Counted from the stretch's first letter, positions 18,661-29,566 are shown. The stretch: 64,000 nucleotides of DNA from Geotalea toluenoxydans JCM 15764 (GCF_001311985.1 NZ_BBCJ01000005.1:1-64000), one strand, 5' to 3'. Notes: generated by a model not told the origin, from the letters alone. Made by a program: numbers and translations.

Positions 18661-19007
18661 AGTTGCCCCGTTTACGCAGGTTTAAATGAATGTTTTAAAC
18701 TTTGGAAAACAGCTTTTGTTATTTTTTTAGCACAATGTTTTATTACAGTCAAGACTATTTTCTCCTAATCATCACCAAACAAGAAATAAATGACGCTATA
18801 ACAAATAGTTACATTTTTCAACGCCAATTCGATTAAACACGATAACCATCACCCATGTGATTAAAACGAAGGTTGATAAATAATCAAAATGTGCCTGGAT
18901 CGCAAGCTGTATTTGCGTCAACCCAGAACAGGCAACGGCTTATGGAGATATAAAACGATGGGAATGAAAAAAAGACGGGAACAGAAAGGAGATGGGGATA
19001 GGTCGGT
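18661..19007. other. AT-rich intergenic region with an IclR-like operator
   Basis: No gene is seen. The notable element is an inverted repeat GTTTAAA-TGAATGT-TTTAAAC at 18680-18700, 20 bp upstream of the iclR start, a good candidate for autoregulation. The rest is AT-rich (runs such as AATAATCAAAATG) and may hold the iclR promoter. Confidence 0.5.
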
Positions 19008-19439
19008 TCAGCGGAATCGAATTGCAGTTCCGCGGGCATCCACAGTGGCCATGGGAAACAACAGATAGGAAGAGGCTTCAAGCTTGACCTCCGAGAAAAT
19101 GACAGCGTCGGCGCCAATCTTTGCCGCCTCCTCTCTCAGCGCTTCATATGCCCAGCCATAATCTTCGGTTTTAAGATCATAGGACGTACCGAAGCGCTGA
19201 CGGCTCACCTGAACAACCGCCAGCTTGGTAAAGGGGCGAACCACCTCATCCTGTGCCAAAAGTGGAGGAAGGTCCATTTCAGCCTTGAATATGGCACAGC
19301 CACTGATAAAAAGCACCAGCAACAGGACACAGGCAAGGTAACGCCGAGCGACCCACCATTGCCTTGAAGCGTCACCCAGACGTCTACCCTGACCGCATCC
19401 ACCCTTGCTGCCCATTTCTTCGAATCGTTGTTGCGACAT
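19008..19439 (-). CDS. Putative lipoprotein, 143 aa
   Basis: The lipobox LFISGCAIF follows a long N-terminal leader with positively charged residues (RRLGDASRQWWVARR). The mature part contains KLAVVQVSRQRFGTSYDLKTE, then YEALREEAAKIGADAVIFSEV, a pattern like the YbjQ/RcsF-type 'AleeeAakiGADAVi' fold found in other envelope lipoproteins. The start is taken as ATG at 19439, preceded by GGAGGGTATAGCC. It is monocistronic. The function is unknown. Confidence 0.65.
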   Translation of the reverse strand: MSQQRFEEMGSKGGCGQGRRLGDASRQWWVARRYLACVLLLVLFISGCAIFKAEMDLPPLLAQDEVVRPFTKLAVVQVSRQRFGTSYDLKTEDYGWAYEALREEAAKIGADAVIFSEVKLEASSYLLFPMATVDARGTAIRFR

Positions 19440-19494
19440 GGCTATACCCTCCAAATTTTAAACAATACGGCTAATTTTACCCGTATTTTCTCTC

Positions 19495-19524
19495 TTTACA
19501 ACCCTATTTTCTCCATGTTAGTAT
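19495..19524 (+). promoter_or_regulatory. Candidate promoter of yebC
   Basis: TTTACA (19495-19500), 18 bp, TAGTAT (19519-19524), about 50 bp before the yebC start. Confidence 0.4.
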
Positions 19525-19573
19525 TCCACGTTTTTTTTGAAGCGGATAATAACCACGAAAGGAATTGCACCAC

Positions 19574-20317
19574 ATGTCAGGACATAATAAGTGGAGTACC
19601 ATCAAACACAAAAAAGGCGCTGCCGATGCGAAGCGCGGCAAGATATTCACCAAACTGATCAAGGAGATTACCGTCGCCGCAAAGCTGGGTGGTGGCGATC
19701 CTGACGGCAATCCGCGACTCCGTACCGCCATCGACAAAGCCAAGGGTGAAAACATGCCCAAGGATAACATAGAACGCGCCATCAAAAAGGGAACCGGCGG
19801 CATGGACGGTGTCGTCTACGAAGAAACCACCTACGAGGGATACGGCCCCGGCGGAGCTGCCGTTCTGGTTGAGGTGATGACCGACAACCGCAACCGCACC
19901 GTTTCCGACGTGCGCAGCATTTTTACCAAGTGCAACGGCAACATGGGGGAAGCGGGTTGTGTCGCCTGGATGTTCGACAAAAAAGGGCTGATCGTTTATC
20001 CCAAATCTGTCGACTTTGATAAGCTTTTCGAGGCGGCCATCGAAGCGGGAGCCGAAGATGTCAGCGAGGAAGACGAGCAGATCGAGGTAACAACCGATCC
20101 GTCAAATTTCATGGAAGTGAGGGATGCCCTTGAGAAGGCCGGATTCAAGCCGGACTCCGCCGAAGTGACCATGATCCCGCAGACCATGGTCAAGCTGGAA
20201 GGGAAACAGGCCGAGAACATGCTCAAACTCATGGATCGGATGGAAGATAATGACGACGTCCAGAACGTCTATTCAAACTTCGACATCTCGGAAGAAGAGA
20301 TGGATAAAATGATGTAA
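19574..20317 (+). CDS. yebC: YebC/PmpR family protein
   Basis: Complete 247-residue member of the YebC/TACO1 family. It has the invariant start [20 protein letters not shown], then [29 protein letters not shown] and [13 protein letters not shown]. The family was first described as transcription regulators and is now also linked to relief of ribosome stalling. It lies upstream of ruvC as in many proteobacteria, but a strong terminator at 20322-20347 separates the two. Confidence 0.95.
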   Translation: MSGHNKWSTIKHKKGAADAKRGKIFTKLIKEITVAAKLGGGDPDGNPRLRTAIDKAKGENMPKDNIERAIKKGTGGMDGVVYEETTYEGYGPGGAAVLVEVMTDNRNRTVSDVRSIFTKCNGNMGEAGCVAWMFDKKGLIVYPKSVDFDKLFEAAIEAGAEDVSEEDEQIEVTTDPSNFMEVRDALEKAGFKPDSAEVTMIPQTMVKLEGKQAENMLKLMDRMEDNDDVQNVYSNFDISEEEMDKMM

Positions 20318-20321
20318 CCAA

Positions 20322-20347
20322 GGGCGGGTTAAACCCCGCCTTTTTTG
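20322..20347 (+). terminator. Terminator after yebC
   Basis: GGCGGG-TTAAACC-CCGCC-type stem running into TTTTTT. Confidence 0.85.
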
Positions 20348-20366
20348 TTTGTGTACAAAAGGAACC

Positions 20367-20887
20367 ATGAGAATACTCGGCATAGATCCAGGCTCGCGCA
20401 TCACCGGCTACGGCGTTGTCACCAAGGAGGGAAACCGCCTGATTCATGTGGACAATGGCGCCATCTTCACCGACAGTGCCAAAGACTTCCCATCCCGTCT
20501 GAAACGCATCTACGGCAGCCTGAGCGAAATCATCGAAACTTATCAGCTGATGCCGTGGCCGTGGAAAACATCTTCTTCTCCAACAATGTCCAGAGTGCCC
20601 TCAAGCTCGGCCAGGCCCGCGGCGCCGCCATCGTTGCCGGCGTCAATGCCGGTCTCGATGTCTTCGAATACACCGCCCTGCAGGTAAAACAGGCGGTGGT
20701 CGGCAACGGCAAGGCTGCCAAGCAGCAGGTGCAGCAGATGATCAAGGTACTGCTCAACCTGCCGGAGATCGCCCAGGAAGATGCCTCCGACGCCCTCGCC
20801 GTGGCCATCTGCCATGCCCATTCCGTCACTATCAAACGCCTCACCAGCACCGTCCCAAGCCATAGCATCCCAAGAGGTCGCCGATGA
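20367..20887 (+). CDS. ruvC: Holliday-junction endonuclease RuvC (one frameshift)
   Basis: Resolves Holliday junctions together with RuvAB. All four acidic active-site residues are present: Asp in GIDPGS (residue 7), Glu in VENIFF and the two Asp in [13 protein letters not shown]. One C is missing near 20550 (TATCAGCTGATG for TATCAGCCTGATG); corrected length is 173 residues, the usual size. The TGA stop overlaps the ruvA ATG (ATGA), so the genes are translationally coupled. Confidence 0.95.
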
Positions 20888-21483
20888 TAGCCCTACTCAC
20901 AGGAAAACTAGCCCATAAATCGCCGGACTTCATTATCCTCGACGTCAACGGTGTCGGTTACCGGGTGCAGATCCCCTTTTCCACCTACTATGCCCTGCCG
21001 GAAACCGGCGGTGCAGTCGCCCTCCACATCTACACCAACGTCAAGGAAGACGCCATCAATCTCTATGGCTTTCGGACCATGGAGGAAAAGGAGATGTTCC
21101 AGTTGCTCATTTCCATCTCTGGTATCGGTCCGAAGCTGGGCAACGGTATTCTCTCCAATATCGGCGCCGAAGAACTCTGCCAGGCGCTGGTTCAGGGTGA
21201 CCTGGCCAGGCTTGCCTCCATTCCCGGCATCGGCAAGAAAACCGCCGAGCGGCTGGTTCTGGAATTGCGGGAAAAGGTCAAGAAACTTGGAACCTTCCCC
21301 ACCGCCCCGGCAACAGCCAAAGCCGGTGCCGGTCGGGACATGCACGATGACGTGCTCTCCGCCCTCGTCAATCTTGGTTACAAGGAATCGCTGGTGCAGA
21401 AAGTGCTCGGTGAAATCGACATTACGGCCGATTCCTCGGTGGAAACCATTCTCAAGCTGGCCCTGAAGAAGCTGATGCGCTAG
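20884..21483 (+). CDS. ruvA: Holliday-junction branch-migration protein RuvA
   Basis: 199 residues. It starts [28 protein letters not shown] (OB fold) and continues with two helix-hairpin-helix motifs ([32 protein letters not shown]) and the C-terminal RuvB-binding domain ([20 protein letters not shown]). It binds four-way junctions and recruits RuvB. In most relatives ruvB follows directly; here 3.7 kb of accessory DNA intervenes. The gene is intact. Confidence 0.97.
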
Positions 21484-21721
21484 ATGCAGCCCCATAGGCG
21501 GCAGCATCACAGGTGCCCATACTCATTTTTCTCCTCAAGTAGAGAAGACGAAAAGTTTCTATTATTGAAACTGTTAACGTCGCATAAGCAAGAAAAAAGT
21601 TTATAAATGTATAAGCTTTTGTGGTTTCTATATGTAGAAACCGGGTTCTAACCTGTCAATTACTAGTTGAACATCACGGGAAAAGTATCCTCTCGCCTCA
21701 GTTCGTATATTGGAGTAGCTC

Positions 21722-22544
21722 GTGCTATACAAATACCTAATAGTGGATAGGGTTTCTGTCCTTGAGGACTTAGAAGTGCGCTTTTCACAGCCGCGAGCGC
21801 TCAATGACCCGTTTGAGGCATCACCTCTTATAGATGCAACTTTAGACCAGGCGGATTTTATAAAAAAAATTGAATTGGATGCAGAAGAATTATGGTCAAC
21901 TACTGCCGATAAAGAAAAAACCCCTGGGAATTATCAGCTGCTACAAGCTCAATTACACGCAGCAAAACTTGATATATATGAAAAAAATGTCTCCAGCAAA
22001 TATTGGTTTCGAGCTTATGGATAGAGTAAATAAATGTCTAGGTATACTGTCATTATCTAGAACCTTTACCAACCTCCTCATGTGGTCTCATTATGCTAAC
22101 AATCACACCGGCTTTGTGATCGGTTTTGATGATTCCCATGAGTTTTTCTACCAAGAAACCTACCAAGGACTGAGTTCTCGACCCAATAATGTCAACTACA
22201 CCTCTCAGCGAAGCATGACCTGTGTTGGCGATCACGATTATTACGAAAAGCTTTTGTGTGAAAAATCAATCGATTGGGCTTATGAAGAGGAGGTCAGAAT
22301 TTTTCGACTTTTTACTGACGAAACGAAAATCGCTGGTGTGGATCCCGCGGGACATCCTGTATTCCTCGTCAATCTTCCAAAGGATGCGCTCAAGAGCATC
22401 TACTTAGGTGCCCATACTGACGAAAGTCTTAGGCGAAAGATTTTTGCTGCAATAAATAAAAACGGACTCAAAGTCGAACTTTATGATATGCGGATGTCTA
22501 AACTGCGCTATGAACTGGAGTGGCTTTCGGTCGTACAGGACTGA
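21722..22544 (+). CDS. DUF2971 family protein (one frameshift)
   Basis: First gene of an accessory island. Characteristic DUF2971 features are an N-terminal YKYL...RFSQPRALNDPFE segment, the central SRTFTNLLMWSHYANNHTGFVIGFD and WAYEEEVRIF. DUF2971 proteins are of unknown function and are frequent in mobile and defence islands. An extra A in the GAAAAAAATG run near 21983 breaks the frame; corrected length is 273 residues. The start is GTG at 21722 after TTGGAG. Codon use and base composition are AT-richer than the flanking ruv genes, suggesting acquisition by transfer. Confidence 0.8.
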
Positions 22545-22889
22545 CTGGCGTACCTGAAATCTTAGGGGCGCGGTCGAAGATAAAAGCGAAGATAAAAGGG
22601 GTCGGCTCCCATATTCAATCTTTATACGACCCTGAATTTAATGTTTAGTAGATAATTGAGAGTTGCCCCTATCCTTTCCACTCTTGAATCTAGGCCCTAC
22701 AGGGGTAACACTGGCGGTTCGCGGGGTGAATGGATCGTTCAGGACAAACCGGAGCTAATCTGGTATGTAAAGGAACCGGTTCAAAAACTAGATAAGAACG
22801 ACACCAAAATGCCTCCCTAAATTAATATTTGTTTTTTGCATAAAATATGTAATATTTGGCTATAGATTCCACGTGAAAGGAAATAAGCC
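22545..22889. other. Intergenic stretch with repeat and gene-fragment traces
   Basis: It contains a 12-bp tandem duplication (CGAAGATAAAAG twice, about 22575-22598) followed by GGGGTCGGCTCCC, which resembles repeat termini seen near transposases. From TTG 22656 to TAA 22820 a 54-codon frame is open (WIVQDKPELIWYVKEPV near its middle). It has no ribosome-binding site and matches nothing I know, so it is more likely a gene remnant. The final 60 bp are very AT-rich and probably carry the promoter of the next gene (TTGTTT-N16-TAATAT). Confidence 0.4.
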
Positions 22890-24158
22890 ATGCTAATCGA
22901 ATTTAGCGTTACCAATTTCAAATCTATCCAGACAACGCAAACTCTCAGTATGACGGCCAGTTCCGCTTCCGAGCTGAGAGATACAAACAGCTTCATTACA
23001 AATCAACAGGGAATGCCGCGCCTGCTTCGTTCCGCCGCTATCTACGGACCAAATGCATCCGGAAAAACTAATCTATTAGAATCAATAGATTTCATGGAAA
23101 GTTTTGTAATTCAATCTTCCAAGGAAGGACAGGAGGGGGAACCCATCGACGTCAAGCCATTTCTGTTTAATACTGGTAGTCGCAGTGAACCTAGTGAATT
23201 TGAGGTGCTGTTTCTGCAAGAAGGGATTCGGTACCAATATGGATTTGCCGTAAATCGTACACGTGTCGTCCATGAGTGGTTGATTGCCTATCCTGAAGGA
23301 CGCCCCCAGCGTTGGTTCGAAAGAGAATTTGACACGTCTGCTGATAAAGAAAATTGGTATTTTGGTAGTAAGTTTAAAGGCCACAAAACCGTTTTACAGG
23401 AAACTACTCGTAGCAATGCCCTGTTTCTGTCCACAGCCGTACAATTAAATAACGAGCAGTTGAAGCCGATTTACAACTGGTTCCATCAGAAGCTGCATAC
23501 CATCGGTGTAGGTGGTCTTTCACCAGCATATTCAGCCTCATTGTGCAAAACGGAAGCAGGCAGAAAAAGAATTCTTGAACTGCTAAACGCAGCAGATCTG
23601 AGTATTAAGGATCTCAAGGTAGAGACAAAGAAGTTTGACTCAACCGACCTGCCATCAGATATGCCGGACACAGTTAAGGATATTATCCAAAAAGAGTTGG
23701 ATGGTAAGGAAATTGCCGAGATCAAATTTATGCACACGGTGGCAGGAACCGAGGAGTTGGTTGCTCTTGACCCTGACGATGAATCCGTCGGGACAAAAAA
23801 GCTGTTTACCCTTGCGGGCCCTTGGCTCGATGTGCTCGACAATGGCCATGTGCTGTTTGTAGACGAACTCAACAACAGCATGCACCCTCTAATGGTACGC
23901 TTTCTCATCAGCCTCATTAACAATCCGCAGATTAACCGGAAAAATGCACAACTGATTTTCTCAACCCACGACACATCAGTGCTCGATAATGATCTGTTCC
24001 GCCGTGACCAGATCTGGTTTACAGAAAAGGATGCTACCAATGCAACAAGACTTTATCCCTTGTCAGACTTCACCCCTCGAAAAGGCGAAGCTTTGGAAAA
24101 AGGCTATTTGAAAGGGCGTTACGGGGCTTTACCATATATCGGCGAAATGAGGTTCTGA
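22890..24158 (+). CDS. AAA-family ATPase, RloA/AbiLi-like
   Basis: 422-residue ABC-type/AAA ATPase of the COG1106 group. Walker A is AIYGPNASGKTNLLES (about residue 52). The long middle domain follows, then the signature/Walker B region NGHVLFVDELNNSMHPLMVRF and a switch His in IFSTHDTSVLD. The neighbouring RloB gene starts in its stop codon (TGATG overlap), so the two are co-translated. The ATPase-RloB pair corresponds to AbiL-type abortive infection systems, in which the ATPase is presumed to control the partner effector. GAAAGGA precedes the ATG. The frame is intact. Confidence 0.85.
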   Translation: MLIEFSVTNFKSIQTTQTLSMTASSASELRDTNSFITNQQGMPRLLRSAAIYGPNASGKTNLLESIDFMESFVIQSSKEGQEGEPIDVKPFLFNTGSRSEPSEFEVLFLQEGIRYQYGFAVNRTRVVHEWLIAYPEGRPQRWFEREFDTSADKENWYFGSKFKGHKTVLQETTRSNALFLSTAVQLNNEQLKPIYNWFHQKLHTIGVGGLSPAYSASLCKTEAGRKRILELLNAADLSIKDLKVETKKFDSTDLPSDMPDTVKDIIQKELDGKEIAEIKFMHTVAGTEELVALDPDDESVGTKKLFTLAGPWLDVLDNGHVLFVDELNNSMHPLMVRFLISLINNPQINRKNAQLIFSTHDTSVLDNDLFRRDQIWFTEKDATNATRLYPLSDFTPRKGEALEKGYLKGRYGALPYIGEMRF

Positions 24159-24835
24159 TGGGCTCGGATGATCTTTTCCATAAACGTAAACAACGAGTTG
24201 CGGCGTCTCTGAAACGGAAGAAAGCAAGGAAAGCGCCGTATGATCGGGTTCTCATTGTATGCGAGGGGGCAAAAACAGAGCCAAACTACCTCAGGGAGAT
24301 TCGGGATACTTACCGGCTCAGCACCGCCAATATAGACATCTGCGGTAAAGAGTGTGGCTCAGATCCGCTTAGCGTTGTTAATTATGCCATCAAAAAATTT
24401 CGTGAAGATCCAGATTATGACCGGGTTTATTGCGTATTGGATCGGGATAAGCATTCCACATTCGATGCGGCCTTAGATAAGCTACGACAGACGAAACTGG
24501 GCAAAGAGGTTCTTTTTGTTGCCATAACTTCAGTTCCCTGTTTCGAGTTCTGGCTGTTGCTTCATTTCGGCTATACTACTCGACAATTCTGTGCTCCAGG
24601 TAACGCCTCAAACTGCGAGCTGGTTATATCTGCGTTGAATAAAAGTGGAAGAATTCCCGGATATAAAAAGGGTGCCAGCAATATCTTCTACTTAACAAAA
24701 GCAATGCTTCCTGATGCAATTAAACATGCTCGGCAATTGCAGCAACACAATCAGACAACAGGCGAAACCCATCCTGCCACCAACATGCATGAGCTTATCG
24801 AATATCTAATCAATTTGAATACCGGTCAAGGCTGA
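24158..24835 (+). CDS. RloB-like effector, AbiLii-type
   Basis: 225 residues with the RloB fold signatures: RVLIVCEGAKTEPNYLREI (Toprim-like acidic Glu and Lys), the second acidic motif VYCVLDRDKHSTF and SVPCFEFWLLLHFGY. Toprim-like acidic residues suggest metal-dependent nuclease activity, as proposed for this family. The ATG overlaps the ATPase stop by one base. It is expected to act in phage defence together with the upstream ATPase. Activity is inferred from family membership only. Confidence 0.83.
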   Translation: MGSDDLFHKRKQRVAASLKRKKARKAPYDRVLIVCEGAKTEPNYLREIRDTYRLSTANIDICGKECGSDPLSVVNYAIKKFREDPDYDRVYCVLDRDKHSTFDAALDKLRQTKLGKEVLFVAITSVPCFEFWLLLHFGYTTRQFCAPGNASNCELVISALNKSGRIPGYKKGASNIFYLTKAMLPDAIKHARQLQQHNQTTGETHPATNMHELIEYLINLNTGQG

Positions 24836-24954
24836 TTCCAAACACTCGGGTGCTGCTGTTTCCGCTGGCGTTCCATAGCAGCCCCTCACGCCGTTCACAA
24901 TAAAGAAGATGAAGAGGAAACTGAAATAATCAGTTCATCTGCGAAACCTTGTCG

Positions 24955-25041
24955 TCAGAGGCAAGGAGAGTAGATCGCGATGTAATCGAAAATCTCCGCC
25001 AGGTCTGAAACCGACTTCTCAAACCAAATTACTGTCGCCAT
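24955..25041 (-). pseudogene. Remnant of a ParE/RelE-type toxin gene
   Basis: From ATG 25041 the minus strand reads MATVIWFEKSVSDLAEIFDY then IAIYSP, the N-terminal helix-hairpin of ParE-family toxins. A stop follows at once, and the next bases give ADELI in another frame before more stops. Just upstream, a frame ending HEEAVKKFTS overlaps the ATG (TAATG), as an antitoxin gene would. With no full-length frame this is a decayed module. The surrounding 24836-25137 region has no other gene. Confidence 0.4.
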
Positions 25042-25137
25042 TAGCTCGTGAACTTCTTCACAGCTTCTTCGTGCGGGAACACGCTACTCCAGCAATATCG
25101 GTCCCACCAGCTTCATTTTTTCAAGGGCCCTCCCCGC

Positions 25138-25164
25138 TTGACCTTTCCCGGCAACTGGTATACT
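25138..25164 (+). promoter_or_regulatory. Candidate promoter of ruvB
   Basis: TTGACC (25138-25143) with TATACT (25159-25164) at 15 bp, or TACTTT at 17 bp. It lies 33 bp before ruvB and gives ruvB an independent start after its separation from ruvCA. Confidence 0.55.
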
Positions 25165-25196
25165 TTAGGCCGTTCTCAAATGCCAAGGAAGGTTAG

Positions 25197-26215
25197 ATGA
25201 CCCGGACCATTACTCCCGACATAACCGATGATGATCTCCTGGAAGCGACGCTGCGCCCCAAGTCCCTGGACGACTATGTGGGGCAGGAGAAGGCCAAGGG
25301 AAATCTGCGCGTCTTCATCGAGGCTGCCCGGGGTCGCGGCGAAGCCTTGGACCACGTGCTTCTCTATGGCCCGCCGGGGCTTGGGAAAACGACCCTGGCG
25401 AACATCATCGCCTGTGAAATGGGAGTAAATATAAAATCCACCTCCGGACCGGTCATAGAACGTCCTGGAGACCTGGCCGCCATTCTCACCAATCTGGAAC
25501 CCCACGATGTGCTTTTCATCGACGAGATCCACCGCCTTTCCCATGTGGTGGAAGAGATCCTCTACCCGGCCATGGAGGATTTCCAGCTGGATATCATCAT
25601 CGGCCAGGGGCCAAGCGCCCGCACAATAAAGCTCGACCTGCCCAAATTCACCCTGGTGGGGGCGACGACACGGGCGGGGCTTTTATCATCACCTTTAAGA
25701 GACCGCTTTGGCGTCATCTCCCGCCTGGAGTTCTACACCATTGAAGAACTGGCGTTCATTATCACCCGTTCGGCCCGCATTCTCGGCATGGAGATAAAAC
25801 CGGAAGGGGCCACCGAGCTGGCCAGGCGCAGTCGCGGCACGCCAAGGATTGCCAATCGGCTCCTGCGCCGGGTCCGCGATTTTGCCCAGGTGAAGGCGGA
25901 CGGCATCATCACGCTCAATGTGGTAAAGGACGCCCTTGCACTCCTGGAAATCGACCACATGGGCTTCGATTACATGGATCGGATGATCCTTTTGACCATC
26001 ATCGACAAGTTTGGCGGCGGACCGGTGGGGCTTGACACCATTGCTGCCGCCATCAGCGAGGAAAGCGACACCATCGAGGATGTCTACGAGCCTTTCCTGA
26101 TCCAGAACGCTTTCTCAACCGCACCCCGCGCGGCCGGGTCGCCACCAGGGCCGCCTATGAGCATTTCGGACGCATTGTGCCTGAACCGCCGCAGGGCAAA
26201 CTTTTCCAGGATTGA
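25197..26215 (+). CDS. ruvB: Holliday-junction helicase RuvB (one frameshift)
   Basis: AAA+ motor for branch migration. Landmarks are [16 protein letters not shown], Walker [15 protein letters not shown], Walker [12 protein letters not shown], sensor 1 [10 protein letters not shown], arginine finger region [13 protein letters not shown] and the winged-helix C-terminus [17 protein letters not shown]. One G is missing near 26106 (ATCCAGAACGC for ATCCAGGAACGC). With it the end reads [20 protein letters not shown] and the protein has 339 residues. The hda-like gene starts 2 bp after the stop. Confidence 0.96.
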
Positions 26216-26217
26216 TC

Positions 26218-26942
26218 ATGCAGCTTATCTTCGACTTTCCGGTTAATTCCAAATACGCTTCGACAATTTCGTTGTCTGCGCCGGCAACAAGACCGCCTAT
26301 CATTTTGCCAGACAGCTGGCAGAAGGGGACGGCACGGAAAATCTCCTCTATCTCTACGGCGCAAAGGGATCCGGCAAAACCCATCTCCTCACCGCCATCG
26401 CCAACAGCATCGGCATCCAGTCGGGCCTTGCCGCCCTTCCCTCCATCTCGTTCAAGGACATCGACAAGATCTATGACGGCCATTATCCTGCCGAAGAACT
26501 GTCAAAGCTGGCCGAGCAGTTCAAAAACTCTCCGGCGCTACTCATCGACGACATCCATCTCATACCGGACAACAACAGCATCCGTGTGGAACTCTGGCAG
26601 CTGTTCAATGACTTTTACACCGCTGGCAAAAAGATCGCCATCAGCGGACTTTATCCACCTAAGGAACTCCCCAACCTCGACGGGCACCTTACTTCCCGCC
26701 TGTTGTGGGGCCTGGTCTCCAAGCTGGACATTTCCGGCGATGATTCCCTGCGCATGATCCTGCAGAAGCTGGCCGAAGACCGACAGATTGTCGTGCCGGA
26801 GGAAGTGACTGCCTACCTCCTTGTCCATCTGCATCGGGATATTCCCACCCTGCTCAATGCTCTCCAGCAAATCCACCGCCACGCCCTCATGACCAAGAAG
26901 AAGATCAGCCTGCGGCAGGCAAAAGAAGCATTGAGCCGCTAG
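26218..26942 (+). CDS. hda: DnaA-related ATPase, Hda-like (one frameshift)
   Basis: Short DnaA-family AAA+ protein without the DNA-binding domain IV, as in Hda. It starts [20 protein letters not shown] and has Walker [18 protein letters not shown], Walker [12 protein letters not shown], sensor/arginine region [11 protein letters not shown] and C-terminal [17 protein letters not shown]. One C is missing near 26255; corrected length is 241 residues. Hda stimulates DnaA-ATP hydrolysis with the sliding clamp; the QLIFDF start is a clamp-binding motif (QL-x-F-type). The stop TAG is formed by the CTAG end of the MITE that follows. Confidence 0.85.
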
Positions 26943-26992
26943 GAGTCTGTCGGACTTAGGAATGAAATCCCCTAAGTCCGACAGACTCCTAG
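26939..26992. mobile_element. Short MITE, copy 2
   Basis: Both arms are CTAGGAGTCTGTCGGACTTAGG (22 bp), enclosing only 10 nt. The ends, including the terminal CTAG on each side, are identical to those of the 167-bp element at 11921-12087, so this looks like an internally deleted copy. As RNA it would form a long hairpin immediately after hda and may act as its terminator. Confidence 0.85.
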
Positions 26993-27053
26993 GAGCGGTA
27001 GCAACCATCCTTTCTTTTTGTGGTAGTATTTTTATAAACAAGGAGAAAGATAA

Positions 27054-28511
<1,458 letters not shown>

Positions 28512-28515
28512 ATAC

Positions 28516-28947
28516 ATGCCTTACCATTATCTGGAAAATATAGCTACCGCCGACACCGCTTTCGAAGCATCGGGGACCACACTGGAAGAGGTATTCACTG
28601 CCGCCGCCGATGCCTTGCTCAATACCATGACCGAAGATGTGGACGGCATTCGACCAGAGGAGAGTCTGGAGTTTGAACTGGAAAATGCCGAACTTGACCT
28701 GCTGCTCTTCGACGTGCTGAATGAACTGGTATTTCTCAAGGATGCGAAGCGCCTGCTGCTCCGCATCCAGTCCCTATACTTCAGCCAGGAGACCGGGATG
28801 CACAGGGCAAAGGTTATCGCCCGGGGCGAGCGGATCGACCCGGCAAAACATCGCCTGCTTACAGACGTCAAGGCGGTGACCCTGCATCGTTTTTCACTCA
28901 AAAATGACGAGCATGGCTGGAAAGCCTGTGTCGTTCTCGACGTTTGA
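28516..28947 (+). CDS. Archease (RtcB activator)
   Basis: 143-residue archease family protein. It starts YHYLENIATADTAFEASG, where conserved His and Asp contribute to the metal site, and continues with LEEVFTAAADALLNTM and the C-terminal LLTDVKAVTLHRFSL and VVLDV. Archease speeds RtcB guanylylation and multiple turnover. Its position 4 bp after rtcB supports that partnership. Intact. Confidence 0.92.
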   Translation: MPYHYLENIATADTAFEASGTTLEEVFTAAADALLNTMTEDVDGIRPEESLEFELENAELDLLLFDVLNELVFLKDAKRLLLRIQSLYFSQETGMHRAKVIARGERIDPAKHRLLTDVKAVTLHRFSLKNDEHGWKACVVLDV

Positions 28948-29011
28948 ACCTGGATCTACTGTCCGATAAATTTGTTTGCTTTGTTCGAAATGAAACGCTA
29001 ATTTAGGCCCC

Positions 29012-29566
29012 ATGAAAATACTGTTCCACATCTGCTGCGCCCCGTGCGCCATCTATCCGGTCAAGGAAATGCGCTCCAGCGGCATGGCCGTAACCGGCTA
29101 TTTCTTCAACCACAATATTCACCCTTATCTGGAGTACCGGAAGCGTTTGGAGACGGTCAGGGAATATGCGGGATTGATCGACCTGGAAGTCATCTACCGG
29201 GATGAATATCGCCTGGAAGACTTTCTTTCAGCAGTCGCTGCCAAACCGGCTGATCGTTGTCTCTACTGCTACAACTCCCGTCTGGCGGCTGCGGCAGCTG
29301 CTGCAGTGGAAGGTGGCTTCGATGGGTACTCTTCTTCACTTCTGTACAGCAGATACCAAAACCACGAAATCATTCGGGAGCTTGGAGAAAAAATAGGCAA
29401 AAACTACGGCATCCCTTTCCATTACAGCGATTACCGCGTGGGCTGGCAAGAAGGGATTCAAATATCGAAAAAGATGGGCATCTATCGCCAGCAGTACTGC
29501 GGTTGCATCTACAGCGAGAAAGATCGTTACCAGCCGCGACCGGTTTCGGCGAAGGAGCCTGCATGA
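29012..29566 (+). CDS. queH: Epoxyqueuosine reductase QueH
   Basis: Catalyses the last step of queuosine tRNA modification. The four cysteines for the [4Fe-4S]-plus-iron centre are present: CCAPC near the N-terminus (HICCAPCAIYP), CLYCYNSRL in the middle and QQYCGCIYSEKDR near the C-terminus. 184 residues, within the normal range. It is 64 bp after archease and its stop overlaps the next start (ATGA), so RNA repair and tRNA modification genes may share one transcript. Confidence 0.92.
   Translation: MKILFHICCAPCAIYPVKEMRSSGMAVTGYFFNHNIHPYLEYRKRLETVREYAGLIDLEVIYRDEYRLEDFLSAVAAKPADRCLYCYNSRLAAAAAAAVEGGFDGYSSSLLYSRYQNHEIIRELGEKIGKNYGIPFHYSDYRVGWQEGIQISKKMGIYRQQYCGCIYSEKDRYQPRPVSAKEPA

Noticed and set aside
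20367..20887. ruvC (and ruvB, asnS, ptsI and others) as pseudogenes
   Set aside because: Single-base correction restores full conserved proteins in about 30 genes at once, which points to sequence error.
22656..22820. A 54-codon frame starting at TTG
   Set aside because: No ribosome-binding site, no recognised family, and it lies in repeat-bearing DNA; kept only as a possible remnant.
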